In this document: positions 34,660 to 44,200 of the stretch, in pieces
Layout: every line of letters begins with the position of its first letter
Numbering within the stretch: position 1 is the first letter of the stretch
Assembly: GCA_028818695.1 (NCBI GenBank)
Contig: JAPPNK010000029.1
Location: 286,049 to 350,048, forward strand
Origin: Candidatus Poribacteria bacterium
GTDB lineage: Bacteria > Poribacteria > WGA-4E > GCA-2687025
Reading direction: 5' to 3'
Length of the DNA stretch: 64,000 nt
The notes under the pieces: model-generated
The model's input: the letters and a program-made list of their open reading frames with translations, nothing else
What the model was told of the DNA's origin: nothing
Databases searched by the model: none
Made by a program: the position numbers and the translations under genes

Positions 34660-36084
34660 ATGACTCAAAACAATAAACGGCAAAAGAAAACATCCAGCTC
34701 CGCTTTCATGATCTCGCTGGCGGTCCATCTTTTCTTGGCGTTTTACGCCGCGTACCAGATCGCCAACACCTTTGAACGCAACCGCCTATCGTCTGATGAG
34801 ACGATGGCGTGGACGGTAGAGGTTAAAGAACAGACCAGGCGCCGCTTCAACTTCCAAAAGCCGACGCCGCGCCGCGAGCCGAGGCCGCCTGATCCCTTCA
34901 CAAAAAATATGGAAACGCCGTCCGCCACGCATCAGCAAATTATAGCCGCTTCTCCCGGAAACGCAATCAACGATGTCGTCTCGCAGGACATTGAGGCAGT
35001 CTCCGATCTCGATCTCGCGCCGGAGCTGACGACCGAAGCCAACCTGCCGACCGCGCCATCCTCCCTCGGCGAAGGACGCGCGCAGCCGCTCGCGACGCCC
35101 GCATCCCGCTCAGCAGCCGCTGGACGCAACCTCTCTCGAACGCAAGTGCAAGTCAAAGGCGGAAGTCTCGACAACCTGCGCGGCAACATACTCGCCGACA
35201 TTGAAAACATCTCCCCCTCTGCCCTGACACAGATGATACCCCACGACCAGCTCGGCGCTGTGCTGATCGGGAAAGGGAAAAACATATCGGGGCAAATACG
35301 GCTTATTAGAATCAAACACAGCCTGTCCGACTGGTGGCAAGACCCGACCGCCATGAACAGTCTCATTGAATGGCTTGCGACAAACACAAAACTGCGCGCC
35401 GACATTAAATTCGAAGGCGGAGCGCTCAGGTTGGACGACGACCGCATTCTGGACGCTCCATTTCTCATCATGACAGGGCATGACAAGGACATCACCGCCA
35501 GCCGAGACATGGCGCGCGGCGGACCTCTCGTCTCCGAGCTCTCCGACGAAGAACGGCAAAATCTAAGGGAGTATCTGGTCGACCGAAAAGGGACTCTCTT
35601 CTTCGATGACTGCGGATTCAACGGCGTCTTCGCCGCTCAAATTCGGCGCGAACTGAAAGAGATCATGCCCGAACACGATCTCGTAGACCTGCCCCATAAT
35701 CATGAGCTTTACACCATCTATTACGAGCTCTCCGGCCCGCCCGACGGCGGCGATGTGTTTTGGGGCTCCGAGAACAAGGCGCAGGCATCGAAGTTCAAAA
35801 CGCACAAGGCGATCCTGATCGAAGGGCGCATCGCCGTCCTATTCAACCGCAAAGATTACATGTGCGCGATGGAAACGGTGGAGGTGCGAAGCCGCACCAT
35901 GCTGCGTATGCGCCGTTCGACCGATGTTTATCGGTTCATGACGAACCTGTTTATCTACGCCATGAAATACGGGGGAAACGTCAACCGGTTCAACTTCGAC
36001 AACGCCGGCAGCGGCAACAGCGGAGGCAACGGAACGACAGCGGAAGGCCCGCGGGAGACGCAGCCGTTGTCAGAGGAACCTTAA
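34660..36084 (+). CDS. DUF4159 protein with N-terminal membrane anchor
   Basis: 474 residues. One TM helix (about 16-35, FMISLAVHLFLAFYAAY) is followed by a Pro/Arg-rich periplasmic linker, giving a TonB-like layout at the N-terminus. The C-terminal DUF4159 domain has LNSLIEWLATNTK-like, DAPFLIMTGHDKD, EERQNLREYLVDRKGTLFFDDCGFNG and ALLFNRKDY-type segments (actual: IAVLFNRKDYMCAM). DUF4159 often accompanies MoxR/VWA-type genes; none is adjacent here. A Gly/Ser/Asn tail ends the protein. Its Shine-Dalgarno overlaps that of divergent folD, and its TAA interlocks with the stop of the convergent PhyH gene. Confidence 0.85.
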   Translation: MTQNNKRQKKTSSSAFMISLAVHLFLAFYAAYQIANTFERNRLSSDETMAWTVEVKEQTRRRFNFQKPTPRREPRPPDPFTKNMETPSATHQQIIAASPGNAINDVVSQDIEAVSDLDLAPELTTEANLPTAPSSLGEGRAQPLATPASRSAAAGRNLSRTQVQVKGGSLDNLRGNILADIENISPSALTQMIPHDQLGAVLIGKGKNISGQIRLIRIKHSLSDWWQDPTAMNSLIEWLATNTKLRADIKFEGGALRLDDDRILDAPFLIMTGHDKDITASRDMARGGPLVSELSDEERQNLREYLVDRKGTLFFDDCGFNGVFAAQIRRELKEIMPEHDLVDLPHNHELYTIYYELSGPPDGGDVFWGSENKAQASKFKTHKAILIEGRIAVLFNRKDYMCAMETVEVRSRTMLRMRRSTDVYRFMTNLFIYAMKYGGNVNRFNFDNAGSGNSGGNGTTAEGPRETQPLSEEP

Positions 36085-36842
36085 GAGGAGCTGGGCCGCG
36101 TCGGTTTGTCCGGTCCGCGCGGCTGCGAGTCGAACCCGTAAAGGCGGCGAAGATGAGGCGTGGCGCGTTCCAGAGCGTCCGCGTCCAGATAGCGCACAAA
36201 GTCGAATTGCGGCTTCAAGAACGCTCTACAGCAGAAACAGATGAGGCATCGGCGGGTCTGATCTGTCCGGTTGGCTCCCGCCGCGTGCCATGTTGCGCCG
36301 TTAAAGATGAACACGGAGCCTTTTGGCGCTGTCAGCCGCTTCTCTTCAGGGTCGTGCGTCAAGCCGGGAGGCGGCTTGCGGAGCCGCTTATGGCTGCCTG
36401 GCACAAAGCGCGTTCCGCCGTTCTCTTCGGTGAAGTCGTCCAGAAGCCAGAGGCTGTTTGCGGTCATCGGAAAGGACGGGAGCGGTTCCGGCATCGCGCC
36501 GACCGCGCCGTCGACATGGTACCCGCCGTCTGGCGCGCCTGGGTAGATCAGGTTTGACGTCAAGGTGCTGAGGATGTAGTTGGCGCCTAGAAGGTATTCA
36601 AAGACGGGAACAACGCGCGGCTCCGTCATCAGCCGCTCAAACATAACGCCCTTGTTGACAAGCCATCGGACGTGCTGCCCTTTTTGGTTGGTGTGGAGAA
36701 CGGCGGAGCCGTCCGCGCGCTCCTTTTCAGCCAGTTCGCCGATGCGCGCGGCAAAGATTTCGATCTCCTTCTCGCCCAGGACGTTGTCGAGAACGAGATA
36801 CCCATGCTCGTCAAGATGATCTTTTTGCGCCTGCGTCAGCAT
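36081..36842 (-). CDS. PhyH-family Fe(II)/2-oxoglutarate dioxygenase
   Basis: 253 residues. Third PhyH protein of the window. Iron ligands H109 and D111 (GGYHVDGA) and H186 (GATWHAAGANRT), with a later Arg (TRR) for 2-oxoglutarate. The N-terminal HLDEHGYLVLDNVLG segment is typical. No signal peptide. Two adjacent ATGs exist at 36845 and 36842; the second sits 6 bp after GGAGG and is preferred. The substrate is unknown. Convergent with DUF4159 gene, sharing TTAA at the stops. Confidence 0.9.
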   Translation of the reverse strand: MLTQAQKDHLDEHGYLVLDNVLGEKEIEIFAARIGELAEKERADGSAVLHTNQKGQHVRWLVNKGVMFERLMTEPRVVPVFEYLLGANYILSTLTSNLIYPGAPDGGYHVDGAVGAMPEPLPSFPMTANSLWLLDDFTEENGGTRFVPGSHKRLRKPPPGLTHDPEEKRLTAPKGSVFIFNGATWHAAGANRTDQTRRCLICFCCRAFLKPQFDFVRYLDADALERATPHLRRLYGFDSQPRGPDKPTRPSSS

Positions 36843-36897
36843 CATTCGCCTCCGTCTGCATTATGGAATAGACGCCCCGTTGAAGCAAGAGGCGGCT

Positions 36898-36926
36898 TTG
36901 CGCCCCGCTCAAAATCGGAGTATGAT
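36898..36926 (+). promoter_or_regulatory. Promoter for the zincin lipoprotein gene
   Basis: TTGCGC (36898-36903), 17-bp spacer, TATGAT (36921-36926), in the divergent gap; 31 bp before the TTG start at 36957. Confidence 0.5.
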
Positions 36927-36956
36927 AAAGATAGGCATTGAAACGGGAGGATCGGC

Positions 36957-38762
36957 TTGATAAAACATTCGCCCTTGGCAGGCGGCGTTCGGATCGGCGC
37001 GTTGATATGCCTCTGCGCCGCGGCGGGTTGCATGAAGATCGGCGAAATTTTCTCCCCGCCGGCGAACCATGCCTATGTATGGACGGGAGAAGCGGACGGA
37101 CATTCCGTCTTCGACGAAAACAACTGGGGCGCAGATCTACAAATCGACGGCGCGCGGGTGCCGACCAGAGGAAAAATAGACCCAGGCGCGCCAGTCAGGG
37201 GACATCTTCGCATTCATTCCGGCAACCCCGGCGGACCGAACGGCTTCGACTCCCCCATTATACTCAACGGAAAGCGGCTCAGCGTAAGCGGCGGAACTCT
37301 ACGCAGCGCCTCCAATCAGGGGGTTCGGCACGACAACTCAGACGACGGAGCGGCGCGCAGCCCAATGACGGTTGACGGCGGAGCCGCCCAACTAGGCTAC
37401 CTCTCCAAAATAGAACTCACCCTGGCAGGCTCCGCTCGTTTGACGCTCATGAGCGGAAAGAACCCGTTGAACAACTCAACCATCAATATCGCGCCCGACT
37501 ATTCCGGACTGATCCATTTCACGAACGAAAAGCCATCTTCCGTCCGCGCCAAGCATTTTTCCAAAATCACGGCAGACGGCAAAGAGCTTCAAGAAGGAGT
37601 CAACGCCGTATCGTTTACCGACGGAGCTGACGGAACCTACCTGAAATTAGGAAAAAGCGGCGAACGCCTCTATGTCTATTTCCAGCCGGTCGCATTCGCC
37701 GACGACGACGGCTCCAACGCATACCCCCTTCGGATTGAGTCCACCCGCGCCCGAGTGAATTCGGAATGGAGGCGGTTAGCGAACATCGAAGTCGTCTACT
37801 TGCCGACAGCGGTCTACCGCTCCTCGCGCTATAACTATATGAACCGCCCAGAACGCATCGCGCTTTACAGAGGAGAAGACCCCGATTTCGAAACGTTTCT
37901 CGACGAAACGCTTCCGCGCGACCTGCCGAGATCGCGCGCGCTCGTAGGGCTGTTTCCTAAACAATACACATCCACCAACGGCGACGTCCACGACAGCAGC
38001 CGGATGCGTTATAGCCGCGGCAACGCTGTCATCAGCGGCAACCGCCTGTATTATCAGGGCGGCTCCAGTCGGGTGCTGGCGCATGAAATGGGACACAACT
38101 TCGGACTGCCGCATGTAAGCAGCGACAACCTCATGAACCCGCGCCCCAGAACATGGAAACTTGATTCATCGCAGGTGGATAAGGTACGGGCGCGCAGACG
38201 TCTTTTTTTCCCGATGGACTATATCGGACCTGTCCCGACAGCTGCGATGACCTTTTCCGCTTCGGATCAGTATGGAGAAGACAGGTTGCTGGAGCAAGGC
38301 GCCCCGCACAGCGTTTGGATAGCGCGGCTGCGTTTGGAGACCGTTGACGGTTTTGCGCCTGTGCCGGCGCGCTCCTTCACCATTTCCGCCGAATCGACGA
38401 CCGATCTTTCCCACATCCAACGGACAGCCGTTTATCATACGGGAAATGACGCAGAATTCTCTTGGTCCCGCGCCAGCCTGGTCGCGGAGCAAAACGGCCC
38501 TCCCAGCCCCTTGATCGTTTTTGAGAATGTGAATCGAGATTTATGGACGGGCGAGAATTACTTTTGGCTGGTTTACGACATTGCCGCGTCAGCCGCCTCC
38601 GGCGATGTCTTCAACGGGGAGTTCACTGCGGTCGTCTTAGGCGGGCGAGCTCTCGGCGCTGTCCCGAACCTAACGTTTACCGGCGATGGAAACGTGACGA
38701 TTGTCGATTCCAGCGCAGACGCATCCGCCCGTCGCATGACGGTTTCGAAGTCGGAGCCATGA
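36957..38762 (+). CDS. Zinc metallopeptidase-like lipoprotein (HExxHxxGxxH zincin)
   Basis: 601 residues. Start TTG with GGGAGG at 36945-36950. The lipobox-like LICLCAAAGC near 23 predicts an anchored protein. Residues 35-220 form a repetitive beta region. The metzincin zinc motif HEMGHNFGLPH is at about 376-386, followed by a Met-turn-like NLMNPR, as in reprolysin-type peptidases. The C-terminal 150 residues look like a cohesin-type beta-sandwich (VPARSFTISAESTTDL, GDVFNGEFTAVVLGG) ending with a GDGNVTIVDSSAD segment. Probably a surface protease; the target is unknown. Confidence 0.85.
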   Translation: MIKHSPLAGGVRIGALICLCAAAGCMKIGEIFSPPANHAYVWTGEADGHSVFDENNWGADLQIDGARVPTRGKIDPGAPVRGHLRIHSGNPGGPNGFDSPIILNGKRLSVSGGTLRSASNQGVRHDNSDDGAARSPMTVDGGAAQLGYLSKIELTLAGSARLTLMSGKNPLNNSTINIAPDYSGLIHFTNEKPSSVRAKHFSKITADGKELQEGVNAVSFTDGADGTYLKLGKSGERLYVYFQPVAFADDDGSNAYPLRIESTRARVNSEWRRLANIEVVYLPTAVYRSSRYNYMNRPERIALYRGEDPDFETFLDETLPRDLPRSRALVGLFPKQYTSTNGDVHDSSRMRYSRGNAVISGNRLYYQGGSSRVLAHEMGHNFGLPHVSSDNLMNPRPRTWKLDSSQVDKVRARRRLFFPMDYIGPVPTAAMTFSASDQYGEDRLLEQGAPHSVWIARLRLETVDGFAPVPARSFTISAESTTDLSHIQRTAVYHTGNDAEFSWSRASLVAEQNGPPSPLIVFENVNRDLWTGENYFWLVYDIAASAASGDVFNGEFTAVVLGGRALGAVPNLTFTGDGNVTIVDSSADASARRMTVSKSEP

Positions 38763-38836
38763 TCGCTCAAAAGGAGAAAGGGCGCAAGAGAGGAGCCGCC
38801 CAGACGGACAGCCCCCCTTCCATTGCGCAGGTTCGT

Positions 38837-39115
38837 TTACCAGCGATCGTCGTTGTCGCGGTACCCGCCGCCGCCGCTGCGCTGCGGGCGTGAACGAGCG
38901 ACATCCACGCGGATGCGGCGGCCGTCCACCTCTTCGCCGTTCAAATTTTCGATCGCTTCTTTTGCGTCCTCTTCAGATTCGAATTCAACAAATCCGAATC
39001 CTTTGCCTTCAATGATCGTCACTTCAACGACATCGCCGAATTCCGAAAAAATGTCGCCGAGAGTGTCCTCTGTCGTGCGGTAGTTCAAGTTTCCAACGTA
39101 AAGGCGCTTGGCCAT
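38837..39115 (-). CDS. Single-RRM RNA-binding protein
   Basis: 92 residues. One RNA recognition motif: RNP2 is LYVGNL and RNP1 is KGFGFVEF, followed by a short Arg/Gly tail (RSGGGGYRDNDDRW). Such small RRM proteins in bacteria are often cold-induced and act as RNA chaperones. AGGAG lies ahead of the ATG. The gene is preceded by an unusually long non-coding leader region (39116-39464). Confidence 0.94.
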   Translation of the reverse strand: MAKRLYVGNLNYRTTEDTLGDIFSEFGDVVEVTIIEGKGFGFVEFESEEDAKEAIENLNGEEVDGRRIRVDVARSRPQRSGGGGYRDNDDRW

Positions 39116-39464
39116 ATGAGCGGAGCTCCTGTTTCAGTGAGAGTGTGCAGTCAACCGCATCTGACAACCAGACGCGGCGTTCAGGTTTTTCCAACAGGTC
39201 AACAAAACAATAACGGCTCGGCGAGGCGAATACAGAAGAATCTCACCAATCAAACGACCGCGCGGAGAAAAACTTCCCAAAAGCGAACGAACGCTCCCAG
39301 TAAGCCGCACTCCGAGACTCGAATCGACGCTGGACATCTGCATGTTCCTAACGATCCAATACCGTACGGCGCCTTTCAAAAGGCGTCTGTGATTTCCATA
39401 CGAACAGGTTTTAGCCATCACACTTTAAGAATGGCACATGAACGGGAGAATGTCGAATTATTTT
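39116..39464 (-). promoter_or_regulatory. Long 5' leader region of the RRM gene
   Basis: No supported gene in 349 bp. On the minus strand a promoter-like pair TCGACA (39451-39456), 17-bp spacer, CATTCT (39428-39433) would start a transcript near 39421, giving a leader of about 300 nt. Long leaders are known for cold-shock genes, where they act as RNA thermosensors; that role here is inference. A 95-residue minus frame across it has no recognisable feature and is not called. Confidence 0.4.
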
Positions 39465-40460
39465 TTACTCGCTCCCTGACGCATATGGAGCCTCCGAAAC
39501 GACCGCCGCCTGAAATCCGCCGTCCGCTAAACGAATCGCATATTCCGTTCCGATCTCCGCCATCTTCGCCCGAACATAACCCAAGCCGACCCAAGCGTCC
39601 AGCGAAGGAGAATACGCCGCGCTCGTGATCCAGCCAGAACGCTTTGAATCTGCCGCCTCGCGGAACAGATCGATCCCCGCCGACGGCGCAGGACCTTCCC
39701 CAAAACGCAAACTGACAAGCAGCTTGTTCGGATGTCCGCGGTAATGCATCCGCGCGATGATCTCTTGACCCACATAACAGCCCTTCTCCCAATGGATCGC
39801 ATGGCCGAGCTGCGCCTCCAGCGGAATGATGTTTTCGTCAAAATCGACGCCGTAACGCGCGATGCCCGCCTCAATCCGAAGCGTCTCCAGCGCCTCCGCC
39901 CCGATCCTCTTCGCCCCTGCTTCCTCCATGCGCCGAACCGCCTCCTCCGCCTCGGACGGACGAAGCCATACGTCATATCCATGTTCGCCTGTCCGATTTT
40001 GACGCGCCGCGAATCCGTCCCCGACGCAAAAGGACCCGTATAAGGAAACGGGGGGAGCTTCTTCGCCAAACGCTTTTTCTAAGATCTCTTTTGAGCGCGG
40101 ACCTGCGACGCCCCATATCTGCCATTCCGCCGTCTCGTCCACGATCTCGGCGTCTTCCGAGATGATGAATCGATTCAGCCGTTCCGACACCGCCTTTTCG
40201 ATGCCCGGCTCCGTGTCAAAACGCAGGCTGTCGCCGCATACGAGCAGCCTGTAGTCGGCGAGCGCCTTCCCGCGGTCTGTCAAGACGGTTCCATAGTTGC
40301 CCTGCCCTGGTTTCAGCCCGACCACATCGTTTGAAACCATGCCGTGCAGCCATTCCGCCCGCTCCCTGCCGACAACTTTCAGCTTTCCCCTGTTGGACAG
40401 ATCAAACAGCGCCGCTTCATTTCGCGCGGCAAGCGTCTCGTTCCGTGTCGCGTTGTTCAT
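39465..40460 (-). CDS. ygfZ: YgfZ/GcvT-like folate-binding protein
   Basis: 331 residues, GcvT-fold. The hallmark KGCYVGQEIIARMHYRG of YgfZ is present. The N-terminal FDLSNRGKLKVVGRERAEWLHGMVSNDV segment is typical of the family. These proteins use folate and help assemble or repair iron-sulfur clusters. This fits a genome rich in Fe-S enzymes (molybdenum hydroxylase, Nuo). The longer sequence compared with short bacterial forms is still within family limits. It overlaps der by ATGA (40457-40460). Confidence 0.9.
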   Translation of the reverse strand: MNNATRNETLAARNEAALFDLSNRGKLKVVGRERAEWLHGMVSNDVVGLKPGQGNYGTVLTDRGKALADYRLLVCGDSLRFDTEPGIEKAVSERLNRFIISEDAEIVDETAEWQIWGVAGPRSKEILEKAFGEEAPPVSLYGSFCVGDGFAARQNRTGEHGYDVWLRPSEAEEAVRRMEEAGAKRIGAEALETLRIEAGIARYGVDFDENIIPLEAQLGHAIHWEKGCYVGQEIIARMHYRGHPNKLLVSLRFGEGPAPSAGIDLFREAADSKRSGWITSAAYSPSLDAWVGLGYVRAKMAEIGTEYAIRLADGGFQAAVVSEAPYASGSE

Positions 40461-41821
40461 CTTCTCCTCGATAATCTGCGCCCTCGGTTGGGGCGCGAAT
40501 TGCGAAACTCAAAACGGATTGGCGCGCCCTCAAAGCCGCCTTCCTCCCGCAGCCGATTTGTCAAATACCGCGCGTAGCTCGGCTGAATCAACTTCGGATA
40601 GGTGCAAAACACCAAAAATGTCGGCGGCAAGACCCCCGCCTGTGTGATGTACTTCAACGCCGGCCGCCGGTTGTTTGTCACGCGCGGCGGGCGCTCCATG
40701 ACGACGCGCGACAGCCAATCGTTTAAAAACGGCGTCGACAGCTGCGCGCTGCCCGCCGAATACAGCTGCAAACTCAGCTCCAGCAGCGTCTCGATCCGTT
40801 GACCCGTCGTCGCCGATGTGAACACAATCGGCAGATGGTCAAACGCGCGAAACGCCCGCCGAAGCCGATACGCATACTCGCCGTATGTGTCGTTGTCTTT
40901 TTCAATCAGATCCCATTTGTTGGCGACCAGTATGCACAACTTCCCGCGCCGCGCCACAAAACCCATGATCGTTTTGTCCTGATGGGACGCTTCGCGCGTC
41001 ACGTCCAGCGTCAACCAGGTCACATCGCTTCGCTCAACGCTCCGCGTCGCGCGCAGAACCGAATGCTGCTCAACGCTCTTCGCCTCAATGCGCGCTTTTC
41101 GGCGTATCCCCGCCGTGTCGATCAGCTCAAAAAGGGAGCCTTGCCATTCAAAGACCGCGTTGACCGCGTCGCGCGTCGTCCCCGGCGCCGAGTCGACGAT
41201 CACTCGGTCCTCGCCCAGAGCGGCGTTCACGATGGACGACTTCCCCGCGTTCGGGCGTCCTACGACCGCAATGCGAAGCGGTCGGTTCGGCTGTTCGACG
41301 CCGTTTTCTTCTTCTAAAGGCAGTTCTTGCAGCCGCTCCGCCGTACGATCAAGCAGCTCATGAATCCCGCGCCCATGAATCGACGACACCGGAACAACCG
41401 TCTCAAAACCGAGCTCATGAAACTCATGCGCGTTCATCTCAAGGCGCGGATTGTCCGCCTTGTTCGCCGCCAAAACGACCGGGCGCCCCAGCCTGCGCAG
41501 CATATCGGCGATCGCCGCGTCGTCCGGCGCCAGCCCATCGATGACGTCCGCCACAAACCAGATGAGAGACGCCTCCGCCGCCGCAACGGACACCTGCGAC
41601 CTCACCTGCTCAATGACCGGATCGTTCGCGTCCGGAACCAGCCCGCCCGTGTCGACCAGCGAAAACGCAACATCGCCCGTCTCCACATCGGCGTAGAGGC
41701 GGTCGCGCGTCACGCCCGGCATGTCGTCCACAACCGCCGTCCGCCGTCCAATCACCCGGTTAAAGAGCGACGATTTGCCGACATTCGGCCGTCCTATAAC
41801 TGCAACCAGAGGCTTTTTCAT
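40457..41821 (-). CDS. der: Ribosome assembly GTPase Der (EngA)
   Basis: 454 residues with two consecutive GTPase domains and a KH-like C-terminal domain. The two G1 loops are GRPNVGKSSL (near 10) and GRPNAGKSSIV (near 190), and the G3 motifs are DTGGL and DTAGI. NKAD and NKWD serve as G4. It is needed for 50S subunit maturation. Between fumC and ygfZ on the same strand. Confidence 0.97.
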   Translation of the reverse strand: MKKPLVAVIGRPNVGKSSLFNRVIGRRTAVVDDMPGVTRDRLYADVETGDVAFSLVDTGGLVPDANDPVIEQVRSQVSVAAAEASLIWFVADVIDGLAPDDAAIADMLRRLGRPVVLAANKADNPRLEMNAHEFHELGFETVVPVSSIHGRGIHELLDRTAERLQELPLEEENGVEQPNRPLRIAVVGRPNAGKSSIVNAALGEDRVIVDSAPGTTRDAVNAVFEWQGSLFELIDTAGIRRKARIEAKSVEQHSVLRATRSVERSDVTWLTLDVTREASHQDKTIMGFVARRGKLCILVANKWDLIEKDNDTYGEYAYRLRRAFRAFDHLPIVFTSATTGQRIETLLELSLQLYSAGSAQLSTPFLNDWLSRVVMERPPRVTNNRRPALKYITQAGVLPPTFLVFCTYPKLIQPSYARYLTNRLREEGGFEGAPIRFEFRNSRPNRGRRLSRRR

Positions 41822-41848
41822 CTCATTGCCGTCCGCGTCTATGCCTGT

Positions 41849-43246
41849 TTACGCCGTCGGGCGCGTCATCTTTTCAAGGTCCATCGCCTTCTCAAAGGTC
41901 TCCGCGTCCAGCAGCCCCCGCTCCAAGACAACCTCGCGCAGCGTCTTATTCTCTTCATACGCCGTCTTGGCGACCTTCGCCGCGTTGTCGTATCCGATAT
42001 GCGGCGAAAGCGCCGTCACCAGCATGAGCGACTGACCGACCAGCTCCGCAATCCGCTCCTCGTTCGGGCGTATGCCGTCGACGCAATGCTCGCGGAACGA
42101 CTCGGCGGCGTCCGCCAGCAGCTCTATCGATTGAAGCGCGTTCAAAACCATGACCGGCTTATACACGTTCAGCTCAAAATTGCCGAGAGCGCCCGCAAAA
42201 CCGACCGCCGCGTCGTTGCCGACAACCTGCGCGCACACCATCGTCAACGCCTCCGCCTGCGTCGGGTTCACTTTGCCCGGCATGATGCTGCTGCCCGGCT
42301 CGTTCTCCGGTATATGCAGCTCGCCGATGCCGCAGCGGGGACCGCTCGCCAGCCAGCGAATGTCGTTTGCGATCTTATGCAGCGCGCACGCGATGACGCG
42401 CAACGCCCCCGACGTCTCCACCACCGCGTCATGCGCAGCCAGCGCCTCAAACTTGTTCGGCGCCGACGCAAACGGCAAACCGGTCCGCTTCGCAATCGCG
42501 GCGGCGGCGCGTTTCGCAAACTCAGGATGCGCGTTGAGACCCGTCCCAACCGCCGTTCCGCCCAGCGCCAGCTCGTAAAGGCGGCTCAACGGGCGGTCCA
42601 GCGCCTTTATGCCGTATGCGAGCTGCGCGGCGTAACCTGAAAACTCCTGACCGAGCGTCAACGGCGTCGCGTCCTGAAGATGCGTCCGCCCAATCTTGAC
42701 AATCTCCGCAAAGGCGTCCGCTTTCGTTTGGAGCGAGTCGCGCAGCCGCTCCAGAGACGGCTTCAAATGCCGGACGATCCGCTCGGCGAGCGCGATATGC
42801 ATCGCGGTCGGGAAAGCGTCGTTCGTGGACTGCCCCTTGTTGACATGGTCGTTCGGATGAATCGGCTCCTTGCTGCCGATTTCGCCGCCCAGCTTCTCAA
42901 TCGCGCGGTTGGAGATCACCTCGTTGACGTTCATGTTCGTCTGCGTGCCGCTGCCCGTTTGCCAGACGACAAGCGGGAAATGGTCGTCCAGCTTTCCGTC
43001 GATCACCTCCTGCGCCGCCTCTTGAACCGTTTGAGAGATGTCGGGGTCAAGGACGCCCAGCTCGGCGTTCACCTCCGCCGCCGCCTGCTTGACGATGCCG
43101 AACGCGCGCAGGAACGCCCGCGGGAACCGTTCCGCCCCAATCCGAAAGTTCTGCAGGGAGCGCTGCGTCTGCGCCCCCCAGTATCGATCCGCTGGAACCT
43201 CCAGCTCGCCCATGCTGTCCCGTTCGATGCGCGTCGCGTCGCTCAT
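41849..43246 (-). CDS. fumC: Class II fumarate hydratase
   Basis: 465 residues. Interconverts fumarate and L-malate. Motifs: [14 protein letters not shown], the N-H region [14 protein letters not shown], and the signature [13 protein letters not shown] with the catalytic Ser. Start at 43246 ([11 protein letters not shown]) is chosen because AAAGGACGG precedes it, instead of an ATG 48 bp upstream. Aspartase can look similar, but the sequence around the active site (TPLTLGQEF) is the fumarase type. Confidence 0.96.
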   Translation of the reverse strand: MSDATRIERDSMGELEVPADRYWGAQTQRSLQNFRIGAERFPRAFLRAFGIVKQAAAEVNAELGVLDPDISQTVQEAAQEVIDGKLDDHFPLVVWQTGSGTQTNMNVNEVISNRAIEKLGGEIGSKEPIHPNDHVNKGQSTNDAFPTAMHIALAERIVRHLKPSLERLRDSLQTKADAFAEIVKIGRTHLQDATPLTLGQEFSGYAAQLAYGIKALDRPLSRLYELALGGTAVGTGLNAHPEFAKRAAAAIAKRTGLPFASAPNKFEALAAHDAVVETSGALRVIACALHKIANDIRWLASGPRCGIGELHIPENEPGSSIMPGKVNPTQAEALTMVCAQVVGNDAAVGFAGALGNFELNVYKPVMVLNALQSIELLADAAESFREHCVDGIRPNEERIAELVGQSLMLVTALSPHIGYDNAAKVAKTAYEENKTLREVVLERGLLDAETFEKAMDLEKMTRPTA

Positions 43247-43362
43247 GCCGCCGTCCTTTGCCGATAAAAATGTTGCTTGATGCTGTTCTTGCAATTATAG
43301 CATGTTCAGAGGCGCATCGTCGGGCGGCGTAAAGCCCTGACCTGGTTTCTTTGATTGCTCTA

Positions 43363-43420
43363 TTTATGGGAAAAGGCTGCGCCAACCAGATCGCCATTCC
43401 CGCGCAGGCGGGAATCCAGT
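43363..43420. repeat. Dispersed intergenic repeat with palindromic core (copy 2)
   Basis: Core inverted repeat at 43396-43415 (ATTCCCGC-GCAG-GCGGGAAT). The left flank 43365-43395 matches 21165-21194 at most positions (AAAAGG..GCGCCAACCAG). The right flank has diverged. It sits in the 255-bp gap between fumC and the next gene. An 11-bp direct repeat (GGGCTATTCAG) follows at 43465 and 43480. Confidence 0.7.
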
Positions 43421-43501
43421 TTGCGCTATAGGCGGCAAAGCATGCGGATTCGCCTGGCGCATTGGGGCTATTCAGCAGTGGGCTATTCAGATTGTATCGA
43501 A

Positions 43502-44200
43502 TCAAAAGCGATGTTGGAAGTAGTTTTCCTTTGCGCCTTCGAAAAAATGCTGCAATTCTTTGGGCGGGGAATCACTTGTCGAGGTTTGACGGCCCTCTGC
43601 CCAATAGAGGATGTGATTCCATGATTCGCTCCAAAGAATCGGCACGGGAACAAAATTTTCCCCTCTGTATTCGTCGCCTGAGAGGAGATGGAGCGCATAA
43701 GTCAGAGCTCGATGGTTGCCATCATCAATGTAGAGTTTGCTGTCCGAATTTCCGCCGTAAATCGGTTGATCTTTTTCATAGTCTCGGATGCTTCTCACCC
43801 AGATAGGACCGACGAGGCGGGGATCAAAGCGGGCGTACATGTGGAGGTAGCTGCCGAACCAACCGGTTTTACGGTACAGGGTTGTTAGCGCTTCTGCAGG
43901 ACATTTGCTGTCACCACCGAATTCGCATAGAATCCGATCGGCAACTTTGCCAATCGAACGTTCTTCATTTTTATGAGCGATTTGTGCGTAAACTTTGCCC
44001 ATGTTATTGGCATGCGGAGTGAAAGCCCCCCATTCACCCACCGGCCCCAACCAAACCAGCGTGTTCAGAAAATCGTCGGGGTTGTCAATCAGGCCGAAAT
44101 GGTATTCGGCTTGCTTTATTCCGTGACGGACACTTTTAAGCTTCTCAGAATCACAGAGAATCTCAATGGCGTTCTCCCGCAATTGTTCTTTTGACATCAT
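43502..44200 (-). CDS. Hypothetical protein with DGNHR motif
   Basis: 232 residues. No sure family. A short segment YIDDGNHRALTYAL (about 167-180) recalls the D-G-x-H-R motif of ParB/sulfiredoxin-fold proteins. IWVRSIRDYEKDQPIYGG lies just before it. No signal peptide or TM helix. Base use looks more A/T-rich than the surrounding genes, which may mean recent transfer. ATGs at 44200 and 44197 both follow AGGAAGG. Ends near the repeat-containing gap. Confidence 0.55.
   Translation of the reverse strand: MMSKEQLRENAIEILCDSEKLKSVRHGIKQAEYHFGLIDNPDDFLNTLVWLGPVGEWGAFTPHANNMGKVYAQIAHKNEERSIGKVADRILCEFGGDSKCPAEALTTLYRKTGWFGSYLHMYARFDPRLVGPIWVRSIRDYEKDQPIYGGNSDSKLYIDDGNHRALTYALHLLSGDEYRGENFVPVPILWSESWNHILYWAEGRQTSTSDSPPKELQHFFEGAKENYFQHRF

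Noticed and set aside
39134..39421. 95-residue minus-strand ORF upstream of the RRM gene
   Set aside because: No Shine-Dalgarno, no recognisable pattern; better explained as untranslated leader.
41327..42640. 437-residue plus-strand ORF
   Set aside because: Antisense to der and fumC, Arg/His-rich composition typical of a shadow frame in GC-rich DNA.
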